DNA of 64,000 nucleotides from Bretschneidera sinensis (GCA_023935145.1 CM043702.1:59499001-59563000), one strand, 5' to 3'; shown: positions 48,600 through 61,744, numbered from the stretch's first letter. The notes: generated from the letters alone by a model not told the origin. Made by a program: numbers and translations.

Positions 48600-50580
48600 G
48601 CTATTCTGAGTGACACTCCTACACTAGGCATCCTTTGTTCAATGGCTCCAACTATAACTATTAGAAAAACATGATGAAAATCTTTGTCAAAGGACAAGAT
48701 TATAATCTATGGAGAGTCACTGAAGAGGGACCTAGAATTTCATCAAAGGAAATAACTATTGGAGAAATCAATCATACAATGCCTAAACTCAAAACTGAGT
48801 ACAATGATGAGGATTGTAGAATGATGTCTCTCAATAGTAGAGCCATAAGTATTTTACATTGTGCTTTAGATATATCTGAATACAATAAAATCTCTACATG
48901 TGTTTCGGCTAAGGAAATATGGGATAAATTGCAAGTTATATATGAAGGTAAGGTTAAAAAATCAAAATCTATATGCTAGTATCTGAATATGAATCTTTTA
49001 TAATGTCTCCTAACGAAACAATTTCTCAAATGCACTCACGTTTCACAACTATTGTTAATGGTTTGAAGCTTCTTGGTAGGGACATTGAGGAATTTGAACT
49101 AACAAGAAAAATCTTAAGATCTTTGCCATCCACTTGGAAAGCAAAGAATACGAAAATCACATAGGCCAAAGATCTCGACAAACTTGATGTTGAGACACTT
49201 CTTGGGTCATTATTGACATATGAGATGGAAGAAATGAATCCCATTGTCAATGATGATGAGAAGAAGAAAAAGATGATTGCTCTCAAAGCTTCTACGAGCA
49301 ACAAAGAAGAGGAATCGAAAGAAGAGGCGGAGAGTAGCGAAGAAGATGGTGAGATGGCTTTAATCACCAAACAGTTTCATAGATTCTTGAAGAAAAGCAA
49401 GAAACCATACACAAAGGATCCCATCTCAAAAAGGGAACCACTTGTGTGCTATGGATGCAAGAAGTCTGGTCACATCAAGGCTGATTGTATAGCTACAAGC
49501 AAACCACACAGGAGCTTCAAGAAGAAAGTTATGATTGCAACTACTTGGAATGATGATGAAGAAGAAGAATCTTTGGATAAAGAAGTCAGATACGAGGAAA
49601 TTGCCAACTTATGCCTTATGGCAATTGATGATGAAAATGAGGTATTATCTTCTCCCTCTTCTAAAAATAACATTGCTAGTAGTAGTGAAGAATTGTTAGA
49701 AGTCATAAATGAAATTCATGATGAATTGAAGAAATTCGATTCTAAGAACTCAACTTTTAAGAAAGAGGTATCATCTCTTTCTAAAGAAATGATAAGTCTA
49801 AGAGAAGAAAAAGATAAACTATCTTCATTGCTTTATGATTCTTCTCAAGATTTCCTAAAAGATGAAAATGAAAACTTAAAGAATAAGATATTAGAATTGA
49901 ATGGTACTATATCTAGACTCTTGCTTGGAAAAAAAAAGCTGGATGAAGTGCTTTCTTGCCAAAGATTAAGTGGAGGAAAATCCAGGTTAAGATACTCTCC
50001 ATTAGGAAAGAAAAAATCAAAAGAGAGCTTATTCATGAAAGCCTCTTGTATAAATGAAGCCTTTACTTCAAAGATCACTAGTAAGGTCAAAAACACACTC
50101 TCAATGAATGCTAGCATGTCTAGAAATGCCAATTCTAATGCATATACAAAATTGGAAAATCCTAGAAATACTCATGCTTATATGTATGCTCATTCAAGAA
50201 ATGCTTATACACATCCTAGGAATAACCATCAAGTGCAACCTAGAAACAATATGCATAATCAAAACTTGCATCCTGCACAAGCATATCCTAGGAATTACTA
50301 TCATAGTTATTCTAAAAATAATATGCATAGTCATCAAAATAGAAACATGTATCCTAAGAACTCATATCCTAAGCATTATAGGTAGGCACAACTAAATACT
50401 CATAGAAATTTCAATAACTATCATCCTAGGATTGTGCACTATCAACATATCTATAGATCACCATATGCTGTTAAGAAAGTATGGGTCCCAAAAGGAACCG
50501 TATTTTCAAGGACTAACCCCAAAGGACCCAAGAAATTTTGGGTACCTAAAAATGCCATTGTGTATCCTTGTGTGATATAG
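48600..50580 (+). pseudogene. gag of element D
   Basis: SIRE-type gag. Its N-terminus reads from about 48606 (RHPLFNGSNYNY, then TAG where W is expected) into MMKIFVKGQDYNLWRV. A frameshift near 48965 is followed by 48973-49164 (TAG) and the long frame 49213-50385. The zinc knuckle CYGCKKSGHIKADC is at 49447-49488. A coiled-coil-like segment (EVSSLSKEMISLREEKDK, about 49765) and an N/H/Y-rich tail with repeated PRN and AYxH words follow. The gag end WVPKGT is read at about 50481 after one TAG. Coiled coil plus zinc knuckle is usual for SIRE gag. Confidence 0.88.
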
Positions 50581-51182
50581 ATATGTCTCCACACCAAGGA
50601 AAAAGGTAACTGTTGGTACCTTGATTGTGGATGCTTAAAACACATGATCGGTGATAAAAATGTATTCAGTGAGCTAACTCTAAGAGATGGTGGACTTGTC
50701 ACCATTAGAGACAACACAAAAATAAAGATCATTAGGCATGAAAAAGTTGGTAATGATTTCTCAACCATAGATAATGTATTGCTAGTACAAGGCCATAAGG
50801 AAAATTTACTAAGTATTAGTCAACTTTGTGACAGAGACAACAAAGTCACATTTGAAACCTCTTATTGTCTAGTTATAGACATCAAGAGTAACAAGATCAA
50901 GTTTGTTAGCCATAGACATGAAAATGTCTATATAGTTGATTTAAAATCCTTGCATTCCGAAAATGAAAAATGTTTTCCAGCAATTAGTGAAAATCCATGG
51001 CTATGGCATAGAAGGCTTGGTCATGTGAACATGAATTTGTTTAAAATCATTTCTAGAAAAGATTTAGTCATTGGACTTTCCAAAATAAATTTTGAAAAAG
51101 ACAAAGTATGTGATGCTTGTCAAATGGGAAAACAAACTAGGATTTCTTTTAAATCAAAGAATGTAGTCTCAACTACTATACC

Positions 51183-52622
51183 TGATAAGAATTCATAATA
51201 TCTATATGTTTGTTATATTTCCTCATATTTTAATGGTTATAAATGCTTAAATCATGGATTTTGATTATGTTACATATTTTGTTGAATAGATTGAGGAGTT
51301 AAATCAAATTGAATTCAAAATCAAGAGATTTTGAGAGGAAAAATTGGAGCTAAAAAAGATATACATTCTAGAAGTGGTTTTTGCTTAAAGCGTGGGCACG
51401 TCCTGTTTTCCCAGAATGTTCACAGAAGCAGTCAACAAATAAAGCGTGAGCGCGCCTTACTGGATCCGAGGATCTGACTTAAGGTTACGAATTTCTTGGA
51501 GAATAAAGGATATATATGATAGCTGGAAAGATTTAGTTACCCATTCTTATCTTTAGGAAAGTATTGCCAAGACTCCCTATTAAGGTTTAGAAGAAGGGAA
51601 AGATCCAAATTTAAATTGTAGTGTCCTATTGTCAAGGGACTCTTTCTCTTGTTTAAAAAATGAAATTTAAATTGAAGACTATGGAGCCTATATGAAGACT
51701 TTGGAGCCTATATAAAGGGAAGGGAAAAACCCTAATTAAAAGAGAGATGGCTTGCAGCCCTAGAGACACAGATTATTCATAAGAAAAATTCCTCTTCTCT
51801 TTTCTTTAGGAATTTTTTTAAATATGGGTAGCTAAATACTTTTCTTCCAGTTGAAGGATAATTGAAGTTTTGGTTCTTCAAGAATTGTGAGATCTAAATA
51901 ATTTTCATTGCTCTTTTATTTCTTCTCTATTTATATGTCTTCTATATTTATTAAAAATTATCGTCTTTATTGATTGATGCAAAGGGCCCGTTGTTCAATT
52001 ATCAGGTTAATAAATTGCCATTTAGAACTTTAAATCCGTAATTGTTTAAAGGTTCTAATATTAATGGTAAAATAACAAAGTTGATTATAGAGAGATTTTT
52101 TATTTATGTTATGAAGATATATAATCTAGTCTAAATGAATCGAGCTTGTGTATTTGTTGGCTAGAATTGGTAGTCTCTCTAATTATTAATGTTGTCGATA
52201 GATTAAATCCTAAGAGCTTGTTTAGGGTTGTTTATTAACAAGGGAAATAATCAAAGAGCTTGTTTTGGTTATCGAGAAAGTAAGGAGAGATAGGTTGTTA
52301 GAGCTTGTTAACAACCATAACCAATTTAGTTAATAATAGAAGATTTTATCCTTGTATCTGTGATCAATTCTCTGAACCAATTCTAAAATTATACCTTTGG
52401 TTGGATATTTGCCTGATATTGATTTCTCCTTAGTTTTTAGTTGATTATAATTGCTTTCTCTTTTATTTCACTTGGAAATTTCAAACCCCCCTTTTTCTTT
52501 GCTTTAATTTTCATTAAAATAAATCTACCCAGTCCCTGTGGATACGACCTTGCTCATCACTGTTACAATTTGTATTTTTCGAGAGTGAGAATTTTATTAT
52601 TTGTTGGATTCGACACCCACCA
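51183..52622 (+). repeat. 5' LTR of element E
   Basis: TGATAAGAATTCATAATATC to GACACCCACCA. TATA box CTATATAAAGGG at about 51708-51719. It contains the CG-rich words GCGTGGGCACG (51391) and GTGAGCGCGCCT (51446). Confidence 0.95.
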
Positions 52623-52628
52623 AATTCT

Positions 52629-52646
52629 TGGCACCGTTGCCGGGGA
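52629..52646 (+). promoter_or_regulatory. primer binding site of element E
   Basis: TGGCACCGTTGCCGGGGA, matching the tRNA-Asp site used by Athila-like elements (TGGCGCCGTTGCCGGGGA) at 17 of 18 positions. Confidence 0.92.
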
Positions 52647-52670
52647 TTGGTATTAATTAGATTTATTTTA

Positions 52671-54180
52671 ATGCTTCGTTCTTCTCGTGCAGGTGAACTC
52701 CAATACGATCCTAAGATTGAGAAGACGGCTCGGAAGTTGAGGAAGGAAGCTAAATTGCGTGACAAACAAGCATCTTCATCCTCACCCCCCGGATTTAATT
52801 TAGTACCTGACTTGGTTGATTCATCTAGTGATTCTGAAATAGAAGAAGCAAGGGCCAATCAAGAGAGAACTTTAAGGGAATTGGCTGCACCAAATGTAAA
52901 TCAACAGCCACTCTTCATTACATATCCAGCTTTGGAAGTGGGTTTTGAGTTAAAATCTGGATTGATCCATTTGCTCCCAACTTTTCTTGGTCTTGAGAAT
53001 GAAGATCCTCACAAGTATCTGAAGGAATTCCACGTGGTGTGCTCAAGCATGAAACCGCAAGGAGTGACCGAAGAACAAATCAAATTACGTTTTTTTCCAT
53101 TCTCACTGACTGAAAAAGCAAAGGATTGGTTATTTTATTTGCCCCCTGGCTCTATAACCACATGTACGGAGATGGTGAGATTGTTTCTTGATAAATTTGT
53201 CCCTGCATCACGAGCTGCTGGCATTAGAAGGGAGATATGTGGAATAAAACAGAAAGTTACAAAGACCCATCATGAGTATTGGGAAAGATTTAAGCAACTC
53301 TGTGCAAGCTGCCCACAACATAGAATTTCTGAACAGCTCCTCATTCAATATCTTTACGAAGGGCTCTTACCCATGGAAAGGAAGATGATGGATGCAATGA
53401 GTGGAGGTGCCATAGTGAACAAAACTCCTCGTGACGCTAGAGATTTGATCTCCATAATGGCCGCTAACTCACAACAATTTGGATTCAAGCATGACACATC
53501 TCCAATAAGGGTGAATGAGGTAAGTATGTCTTCCCTTGAAAATCAAAATATCCAATCTAACTTCTATTGTTCAACAGTTAGCTGTAGGAAATATGCAACA
53601 AGTGAAAGCTTGTAGGATTTGTGCTACCATCGGTCATCCAACTGACATGTGCCCTACACTTCGAGATGATTCCTATGAGCATGCCAATGCAGCTGGAGGA
53701 TTTCTAGGCCCACCACAAAGGAAATATGATCTCTATTCAAATACCTACAACCTAACATGGAGGGATCATCCCAATTTCAGCTATAGAACAAGACCACAAT
53801 TCCAACACTTTCAGGATAGACCACCTACTCCACCACCACAACAAACCTCAACAAGTTCAGGTATGTCTCTAGAAGAAATTGTTAAATCACTTGCAACTAA
53901 CACGCAGCAATTTCAACAGGAGACAAGAACAAGCATTCAACAACTGGAGAATCAAATGAGTCAACTGGCATCTTCTATGAACATATTGGAATCTTAAGGT
54001 AAATTGCCCTCACAAACTGTTGTTAACCTAAAACAAAATGCTAGTGCAGTTACCTTGAGAAGCAGGAAGGAGTTGAAGGAACCCAGTAAGGTAGCACGTG
54101 GATAAAAGATTGAAAAAGAAGTAGTTGCTCCTCAACCTCAAACTGACCAGCCTAGAGGACTCGATAACGAATAACCAAAG
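52671..54180 (+). pseudogene. gag of element E
   Basis: I choose ATG 52671 (MLRSSRAGELQYDPKIEK), which opens Athila-type gag; an in-frame ATG 24 bases upstream overlaps the primer site. The retrotransposon gag core is FLGLENEDPHKYLKEFHVVC, then RFFPFSLTEKAKDWLFYLPP and YWERFKQLCASCPQH. One frameshift near 53545 moves to the next frame, where the zinc knuckle CRICATIGHPTDMC (about 53611) and a P/Q-rich segment follow. Stops at 53995, 54103 and 54172 separate this from the protease frame. Confidence 0.9.
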
Positions 54181-54183
54181 GCA

Positions 54184-55383
54184 TTGGTGACAAATCCTCC
54201 ATTTCCTACTAGATTGACTAAATCCAAGAAAGAAGAGGAAGAGAAGGAAATTCTTGAAACTTTTCGCAAGGTTGAGGTAAATATTCCCTTACTTGATGCA
54301 ATTAAACAAATGCCTCGATATACTAAATTTCTTAAGGAGTTGTGCACCAATAAGAGGAAGTTGAAAGGTAATGAAAAGATAAGTATGGGGGAAAATGTTT
54401 CAGCTGTCCTCCAGAAAAAATTGCCTCCAAAATGCAAGGACCCAGGTATGTTTACTATCCTTTGCAAACTAGGTGATGTTAGGATTGAGAAAGCAATGCT
54501 AGATCTAAGAGCTTCAATAAATGTCTTGCCTCTCTCTATTTATTCATCTTTGAATATTGGTCCATTAAAAGAAACAGGTGTGATTATTCAACTTGCTGAT
54601 AGATCTAATGTATATCCTAAAGGAGTCTTGGAGGATGTCTTAGTACAAGTTAATGGGTTGGTCTTTCCTGCTAATTTTTATATTCTTGACATGGAAGAAG
54701 ATGACTCTTCTAATTCAACACTAATGTTATTAGGAAGGCCATTTCTAAAAGCATCTAGGACAAAAATTGATGTGCATGATGGTACAGTCACAATGGAATT
54801 TGATGGTGAAATTATTAAATTCAATATTTATAATGCCATGAGGTACCCTAATGATATGTCTTCTGTTTTTGTTATGGATGTTATTGACCCGTTGGCGCAG
54901 GAAATCTTTGATCTAATTGATGATAATAAGCTAAAAGTTATACTTAGTAGGCATTTCACTCTTGAAGGGACTGCTAAAACTGAAGAACTCGTCATTCAAG
55001 AAGAAGCAAGGAACTTTGAGTCTGAAATGGGAAAAGAAGTGCCAGAAGAACAAATAATAATAACTGAATTGAAAACTTTACTTGCTCATTTGAAATATGC
55101 TTATTTAGAGAAAAATATTTTCCCCGTTATAATATCTTATTTGTTGACAGGTAAAATGGAAGAACGGTTGCTGGAAGTCCTACGAAGGCATATATTTCCG
55201 AGAAAGCTAAAATCTTGGTGGACTAGACGATACACCGTGATAAGTGTATCACCTTTTAGTACCGTTGAAATACAACACAAGGAAAACAAGGCAACGTTCA
55301 AGGTCAACGGGCATAGATTGAAGCACTACATCATGGGGATGTTTGACCCTCAATCGTCCACAACCATTCTCCAAGAGCCATAA
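54184..55383 (+). pseudogene. protease of element E fused in frame to an integrase C-terminal end
   Basis: 400-codon open frame. It begins with the gag-protease linker (LTKSKKEEEEKEILETFRKV, DAIKQMPRYTKFLKEL) and carries an aspartic protease at about 54490-54800 with LGRPFLKASRTKIDVHDG. The active-site triad DLG is DLR here (MLDLRASINVLP), so catalysis is doubtful. After the usual stretch before RT (HLKYAYLEKNIFPVIIS, LLEVLRRH, about 55190) the frame passes directly into HIFPRKLKSWW and TVEIQHKENKATFKVNG, the C-terminal end of an Athila-type integrase. RT, RNase H and the integrase core, normally about 3 kb, are missing, yet the frame is kept. Confidence 0.88.
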
Positions 55384-57216
55384 ATCGAAAAGTCTAGCCA
55401 AAGACGTTAAAGAACGGCGCTTTTGGGAGGCAACCCGACTTTTTGTCTTATTTTCCTTGTTTTCTTTATTTTATTCCTTTATTTTATTTAAATTATTTTT
55501 GATTTTTTTATCATTTTTCGGAGTGCATTTGATTTTCTTTCCAATTGTTTTGGCAGAAGATGATTTTCGTAACCCGTGGGCACGCCTTATGGAAAATCTT
55601 GAATCCTAGAATTGGGCAACAAACCAAAAGAAATCTTTATATACAACCCACCACCTTGCGAGACTCAAAGACTAAGTTGCCAGATTGTCCAGAAACATGA
55701 CAACTTTCTTTGCTTACATGGGATTCACACCACCTTCACCCCCAAGCACATGACTGATATCTTGGTTGATGCTCAATATTTTCAGGGGAGTTTTCTACTT
55801 ATTTTTGTTCTTTTATAGTTTTTGAGTATCTATTTTTGATACATTGAGGATAATGTATGTATTAAGTGTGGGGGAGGGTCTTTGACATATGAATTTGATT
55901 TTACTTTGAACTTCACTTTTAGCTCCATTTTGATCAATTTTTGCGTCATTTTCCAAGAAAATTTTCAAAAATCAAAGTGATACTTTAGTTCTTGTTTGTG
56001 ATCCTTCTCTTCTAAATTCTAGATTCTGTCGATGCTTGTCTTAAATGATCTGGATTATTGTGAATTATTGAGATAAATTGAGGTGTAATAAGGGATTAGC
56101 ATGAATGGTTGAATTCTTATTTACTACACAGTGATTAATTGCTCTTGATGATTGATTGAATGAAAAATGTGTGGGATCTAATGCACATGACCATTTTTGT
56201 GCGCTTTTGAGCCAATGAGCATTCATATTATATTATGCTCCATTTTCTTAATTGAGTGATTGTCATACATAGTTGATTTTTCTAGAACTTGCTTTGTTAT
56301 GCATGTCAGGAGACTACATTGTTGAATTGGATGTATTGAATTAATAAGGGCATTTAGGTGGAGCCATTTAGCTTTCTTAAAAAGCCTACCTTGATTTTTA
56401 CCTTAGAAAGCCAATTTTGCTTGGCCCTTTTGTTGGAAGTTAACCATGATATAAGCAATGTCAACCCATTCTTTTGTCGATTTCCCTCTTTTGAACCTTG
56501 AATTGAAGGATCGTACTAGCTTGTTCACATGAAGCTTCAAATTATCTTTGAAAGGATTGAAAGATGCTAGGAATAAAGTGATTCAAGTTACAAGTGCCTT
56601 GGTTCTTCAAGAAAAAAAACAACAAAGAAAAAAATAGGCGACCAGAAAGAGAGAAAAGTTGTGCAATTTCAATCGTTTGGAAGTGAATTGATTGAAGAAA
56701 ACATTTAACGTTATTGAGTTGTGCTTTATGTGGAGAAGTTGGTATAATTCCTTTGATAAAAGTACCTAAAAATTCCTTCTCGCCACACTTTACCTAAGCC
56801 CTGTTACAACCCATTTAAGACCCTTAGATTCTTTGCATTCAATTCAATCCATTGATGATAAAGGTGTGATACATTAGCAAGCTTATGGTAAAGATCTTCT
56901 ATGTTTTGACTTTAGAGTTCATTGATACCCTAAACACTTTGAGTGTATTGAGTGAATCCAATGAGAGGGTGTTAGATCCTATGGCATTTTGATTTCGAGA
57001 AGATCATTGAGGTGATTGTTCATCGGTGTGGTTTATAAGAATTTACTCTATGAAATTTTTTGTTTCCTATTTGTCTTTAGATTTAAATCTTTAAGGCATG
57101 ATAATTTGGATTATAGAGGATGGGTAAAGGTAGAAGAAGGAATGATGATGAGAAAAGGTGACAAACTTGAGCTATTGTATGCTTGAGGACAAGCATTGTT
57201 TAAATGTGGGGGAATT
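55384..57216 (+). other. non-coding 3' part of element E
   Basis: No supported gene; 55343-55609 and 55612-55818 are short frames without domains. The stretch has the GGGAGGCAACCCGACTTTTT word after pol (55424), an internal AAGTGTGGGGGAGGG purine tract (about 55864) and the polypurine tract at 57207-57216. Athila elements may carry an env-like gene here; none is seen. Confidence 0.7.
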
Positions 57217-58655
57217 TGATAAGAATTCATAATATCTATATGTTTGTTATATTTCCTCAGGTTTTAATGCTTATAAATGCTTAAATCTTAGATTTTATTA
57301 TGTTTTATATTTTGTGGAATAGATTAAGGAGTTAAATCAAATTTAATTCAAAATCAAGAGATTTAGAGAGGAAAAATCGGAGCTCAAAAAGATATACATT
57401 CCAGAAGCGGTTTTTGCTTAAAGCGTGGGCACGTCTTGTTTTCCCAGAACGTTCACAGAAGCAGTCAACAGATAAAGCGTGAGCGCGCCTTACTTGATCC
57501 GAGGATCTGACCTAGGGTTACGAATTTCTTGGAGAAAAAAGGATATGTATGATAGCTGGAAAGATTTAGTTACCCATTCTTATCTTTAGGAAAGTATTTG
57601 CCAAGACTCCCTATTAAGGTTTAGAATAAGGGAAAGATCCGAATTTAAATTATAGTGTCCTATCGTCAAGGGACTCTTTCTCTTGTTTAAAAAAGAAATT
57701 TAAATTGAAGACTTTGGAGCCTATATGAAGACTTTGGAACCTATATAAAGGGAAGGGAGAAACCCTAATTAAAAGAGAGACGGCTTGCAGCCCTAGAGAC
57801 ACAGATTATTCACAAGAAAAATTCTTCTTCTCTTTTCTTTAGGCGTTCTTTTAATTATGAGTAGCTAAATATTTTTCTTCCAGCTGAAGGATAATTGAAG
57901 TTTTGGTTCTTCAAGAATTGTGAGATCTAAATAATTTTTATTGCTCTTTCATTTCTTCTCTATTTATATATGTTCTATATTTATTAAAAATTATTGTCTT
58001 GATTGATTGATGCAAAAGGCCCATTGTTCAATTATCAGGTTAATAAATTGCTATTTATAACTTTAAATCCATAATTTTTTAAAGGTTCTAAAATTAGTGG
58101 TAAAATAACAAAGTTGATTATAGAGAGATTTTCGATTTATGTTATGAAGATATATAATCTAGTCTAAATGAATCGACCTTATGTATTTGTTGGCTAGAAT
58201 TGGTAGTCTCTCTAATTATTAATGATGTCGATAGATTAAATCCTAAGAGCTTGTTTAGGGTTGTTTATTAACAAGGGAAGTAATCAAAGAGCTTGTTTTG
58301 GTTATCGAAAAAGTAATGAGAGATAGGTTGTTAGAGCTTGTTAACAACCATAACCAATTTAGTGAAGAATAGAAGATTTTATCCTTGTATCTGTGATCAA
58401 TTCTCTAAACCAATTATGAAATTATACCTTTGGTTGGATATTTGACTGATATTGATTTCTCCTTAGTTTTTAGTTGATTATAATTGCTTTCTTTTTTATT
58501 TCACTTGGAAATTTCAAACCCCCCTTTTTCTTTGCTTTAATTTTCATTAAAATAAATCTACCCAATCCCTGTGGATACGACCTTGCTCATCACTGTTACA
58601 ATTTGTATTTTTCGAGAGTGAGAATTTTATTATTTTTTGGATTCGACACCCACCA
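57217..58655 (+). repeat. 3' LTR of element E
   Basis: 1,439 bp, the same ends as the 5' LTR. TATA box CTATATAAAGGG at about 57742. The target duplication ATACC follows. Confidence 0.95.
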
Positions 58656-61313
58656 ATACCATTGAAACTTTTGCATATGGACTTATTTGGTCCAATAAGT
58701 ACCATTAGTCTAGGTGGTCATCAATATGCTCTTGTTATTGTTGATGACTATTCATGATATACATTTGCTATCTTTATTGCTTACAAGGATAAAGCTTTCA
58801 AAGGATTTGAAAACTTTCGCAAAAAGGTTCATAATGAAAAATGAATTTGTATTTCAAGCATTAGAAGTGATCATGGAAAAGAATTTGAAAACCAAAGTTT
58901 TTCAAAATTTTGTGATGAAAATGGAATTGATCACAACTTTTCAGCTCCTAGAACTCCTTAACAAAATGGAGTTGTTGAGAGGAAAAATAGAGCTCTAGAA
59001 GAATTAGCAAGAACAACAGTTTGTGAAAATAGTTTACCAAAATACTTTTGGGCTGAAGCAGTAAACACTTCTTGTTATATCTTGAATAGAATTTTAATTA
59101 GGCCTATGCTTGACAAACTTCGTATGAATTATGGAAAGGTAGAAAGCCTAATATCTCCTATTTTCATACATTTGGTAGCAAATGCTTCAATAACAATAAA
59201 AATAACTTGGGTAAATTTGACTCTAAGACCGATGAAGGGATATTTTTAGGATATTCAACCTCTAGCAAGGCTTATAGAGTCTTCAACAAAAGAACTCTAG
59301 TGGTAGAAGAATCCGTATATGTAACTCTTGATGAGTCTAACCCAATTAGTAGTAGAGAAGTTTCTTTCAATGATGATGTAAATTTTATTCCAAGAACAGA
59401 AACACCTACTCCCATTGTTAACCCAAAGGAGAGTCCACCTCAAACAAATGAAGAGATGGAAACTCTCAAATTGGAACAACTAACTATAAGCCGACAAGAG
59501 GATAGTCTTCCCAAAGATTGGAGGTATGTAAATTATCACCCGATTGATCAAGTGATAGGTGATCTTTCACAAGGGGTAAGAACTCGTTTCTCTATTAGAA
59601 ATATTTACAATTATGTAGCTTATTTGTCTCAAATTGAACCTAAGACATTTATTGAAGCCGAAAAGGATAATGATTGGATAAATGCCATGCAAGAAGAAAT
59701 AAATCAATTTGAAAGAAATAATGTTCGGAATCTAGTTCCTAGACCTAAGAATCATACAATATAAGGAACTAAATGGGTATTTAGAAATAAGATGGATGAA
59801 AATGGAATAGTAACTAGGAACAAGGCTAGACTAGTTGCTAAGGGATATAATCAAGAAGAAGGAATAGACTTTGATGAGACCTATGCTCCCGTAGCTAGAT
59901 TAGAAGCTATTCAAATGTTATTAGCCTTTGCATGCTTTAATAAGTTTAAGTTATTTCAAATGGATGTAAAAAGTGCATTTTTAAATGACTTTATAAAAGA
60001 AGAGGTTTATGTTGAGAAACCTCTTGGATTTGAGAATCCATGTCTTCCAAATCGTGTCTACAAGCTCTCTAAGGCTCTATATGGGTTGAAGCAAGCTCCA
60101 AGGGCATGGTATGAAAGACTAAATAAATTTTTAATTGACAATAATTTTATAAGAGGTAAAGTAGATATAACCCTCTTCACAAAAACTCACATAAATAACA
60201 CACTACTAGTGCAAATATATGTTGATGATATTATATTTGGTGCTACTAATGAATCTATGCGTCAAGATTTTGCCAAGTGCATGCAAGGTGAATTTGAAAT
60301 GAGTATGATGAGAGAGCTTACGTACTTCCTTGGACTTCAAATCAAACAATTGAAAGGAGGCATCTTCATCAATCAATCAAAATACACTAAGGACCTACTA
60401 AAGAGGTTCGGGATGGAAAGCTCAAAGCCACTTGGTACACCTATGAGCACATCTATAAAACTTGATCTTGATGAAGGAGGTAAGTGTGTAGATACTAAAT
60501 ACTATAAAAGTATAATAGGAGCTTTACTCTATTTGACTACAAGTAGACCTGATATTATGTTCAGTGTATGCATATGTGCTAGATTTCAGGCTAATCCTAA
60601 GGAATCACATGTAGTAGCAGTAAAAGAGATCCTTAGATATCTACAAGGAACTCAAACCCTAGGATTATAGTACTCTAGAGATTCATCTTTTGAGCTTGTA
60701 GGATATTCAGATGCTGATTTTACTGGATGTAGGTTAGATAGAAAAAGCACAAGTGGAACAAGCCAATTCTTAGGTGCAATGTTAACCTCTTGGTTCTCCA
60801 AAAAACAAAACTCCGTTGCACTATCAATCCCGAGGCGGAATATGTAGCAGCTGGAAGTTTTTGTGCCCAAGTGTTATGGATGAAAGAACAACTAGAAGAC
60901 TGTGGCATGAACTTTAAAATTATCCCAATATATTGTGAAAATACTAGTGCTTTCAACCTAACGAATAACCCTATTCAGCACTCTAGAACTCAACACATAG
61001 AAATTAGACATCATTTCTTAAGAGACCATGCTAAAAAAGTTGATATAAGACTAGAATTCATACCTTCAGAAGATCAAATAGCTGACATTCTTACAAAACC
61101 TCTAAGTGAACCTATTTTCTGCAAAATTAGATTGTTAATGGGATTGTTAGATTATGATAAACTGTATGTCTGATTGCTTCATCATTCATCATTATGCATA
61201 CTTAACATCTAGTGAAAGAGTATTAATCCTTATTTAATATCTCCATCACTCAAGATGGCATAGATAAACAAATTTCGTGCTAAGACTCAAAGACTGAAAA
61301 TTTTCTCAAGGGT

Positions 61314-61514
61314 CCAGTCGACTGGTAAGTCTATCCCAGTCGACTGGTAAGTCTCTACCTAATATCTTAGTCGACTGGTAAGTCTATACCAATTGACTAG
61401 TACATCAAGACCTTGTTTGGAGACATTTTTTTGAAATTCAGTTATCATCCCAGTCGACTGGTATGAACTGTCTAGTCGACTGGTATCTATCTGCCAATTC
61501 ATCCAGTCGACTGG
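61314..61514. promoter_or_regulatory. second palindrome array in D, upstream of the env-like ORF
   Basis: Six copies of AGTCGACTGG, at 61314-61325, 61336-61347, 61367-61378, 61450-61461, 61472-61483 and 61503-61514, plus the degenerate CCAATTGACTAG at 61389. The first pair and the fifth/sixth pair are both 22 bases apart. A weak TATA-like CTAAATAGG lies at about 61525, followed by a CT-rich leader up to the ATG at 61745. The layout repeats that of the LTR promoter. Confidence 0.55.
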
Positions 61515-61744
61515 TATCCTAACCCTAAATAGGCTCTTCATTTTTTCCAGATTTTTTTACACCATTTTCAAACCCTAAGCTTTCTCTCTCTACAAAATTT
61601 CATCATTTTGATCAAAAAACCCTCAAAACACTTCCTAAACACCTCGATCTACTCATTCCTACCATCCATTTCAACTTTCTACGGTTGAAATCTCTCATTT
61701 CCACTTAAAACCCTCTTTTACCCAAAACTCACATTTTTACCAAA

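Larger units (their letters stand above)
51183..58655 (+). mobile_element. Athila-like Ty3/gypsy element lacking RT and integrase core (element E)
   Basis: 7,473 bp inserted in the integrase of D. Perfect target duplication ATACC (51178-51182 and 58656-58660). LTRs are 1,440 and 1,439 bp with TG...CA ends. A tRNA-Asp primer site, gag, protease, a long non-coding 3' part and a polypurine tract (GTGGGGGAATT) are present. Removing E and one ATACC restores an unbroken integrase frame in D. The two LTRs differ at roughly 18 positions in the first 230 bases by eye, so the insertion is not recent. Confidence 0.95.
50600..61173 (+). pseudogene. pol of element D, split by element E
   Basis: Protease: WYLD then CGC at about 50614-50632, so the active site is DCG, not DSG/DTG. 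The GAG-pre-integrase open frame 50644-51198 has WLWHRRLGHVNMNLF and CDACQMGKQ. E interrupts at 51183 and integrase resumes at 58661 with LLHMDLFGP. TAA lies at 58959 in the QQNG motif, with further frameshifts to 59207. The frame 59207-59764 and 59792-60670 is continuous but for TAA at 59762, and carries RT with [47 protein letters not shown] and YVDDIIFG at 60218-60241. RNase H is frameshifted near 60820, then open 60790-61173 with AEYVAAGS, HSRTQHIEIRHHF and ADILTKPL. RT is the best kept part. Confidence 0.92.

Noticed and set aside
61314..61514. CRISPR-like array of short palindromic repeats
   Set aside because: The repeats are 10-12 bases with uneven spacing, inside a plant retroelement, with no cas genes; they are regulatory-type repeats at most.
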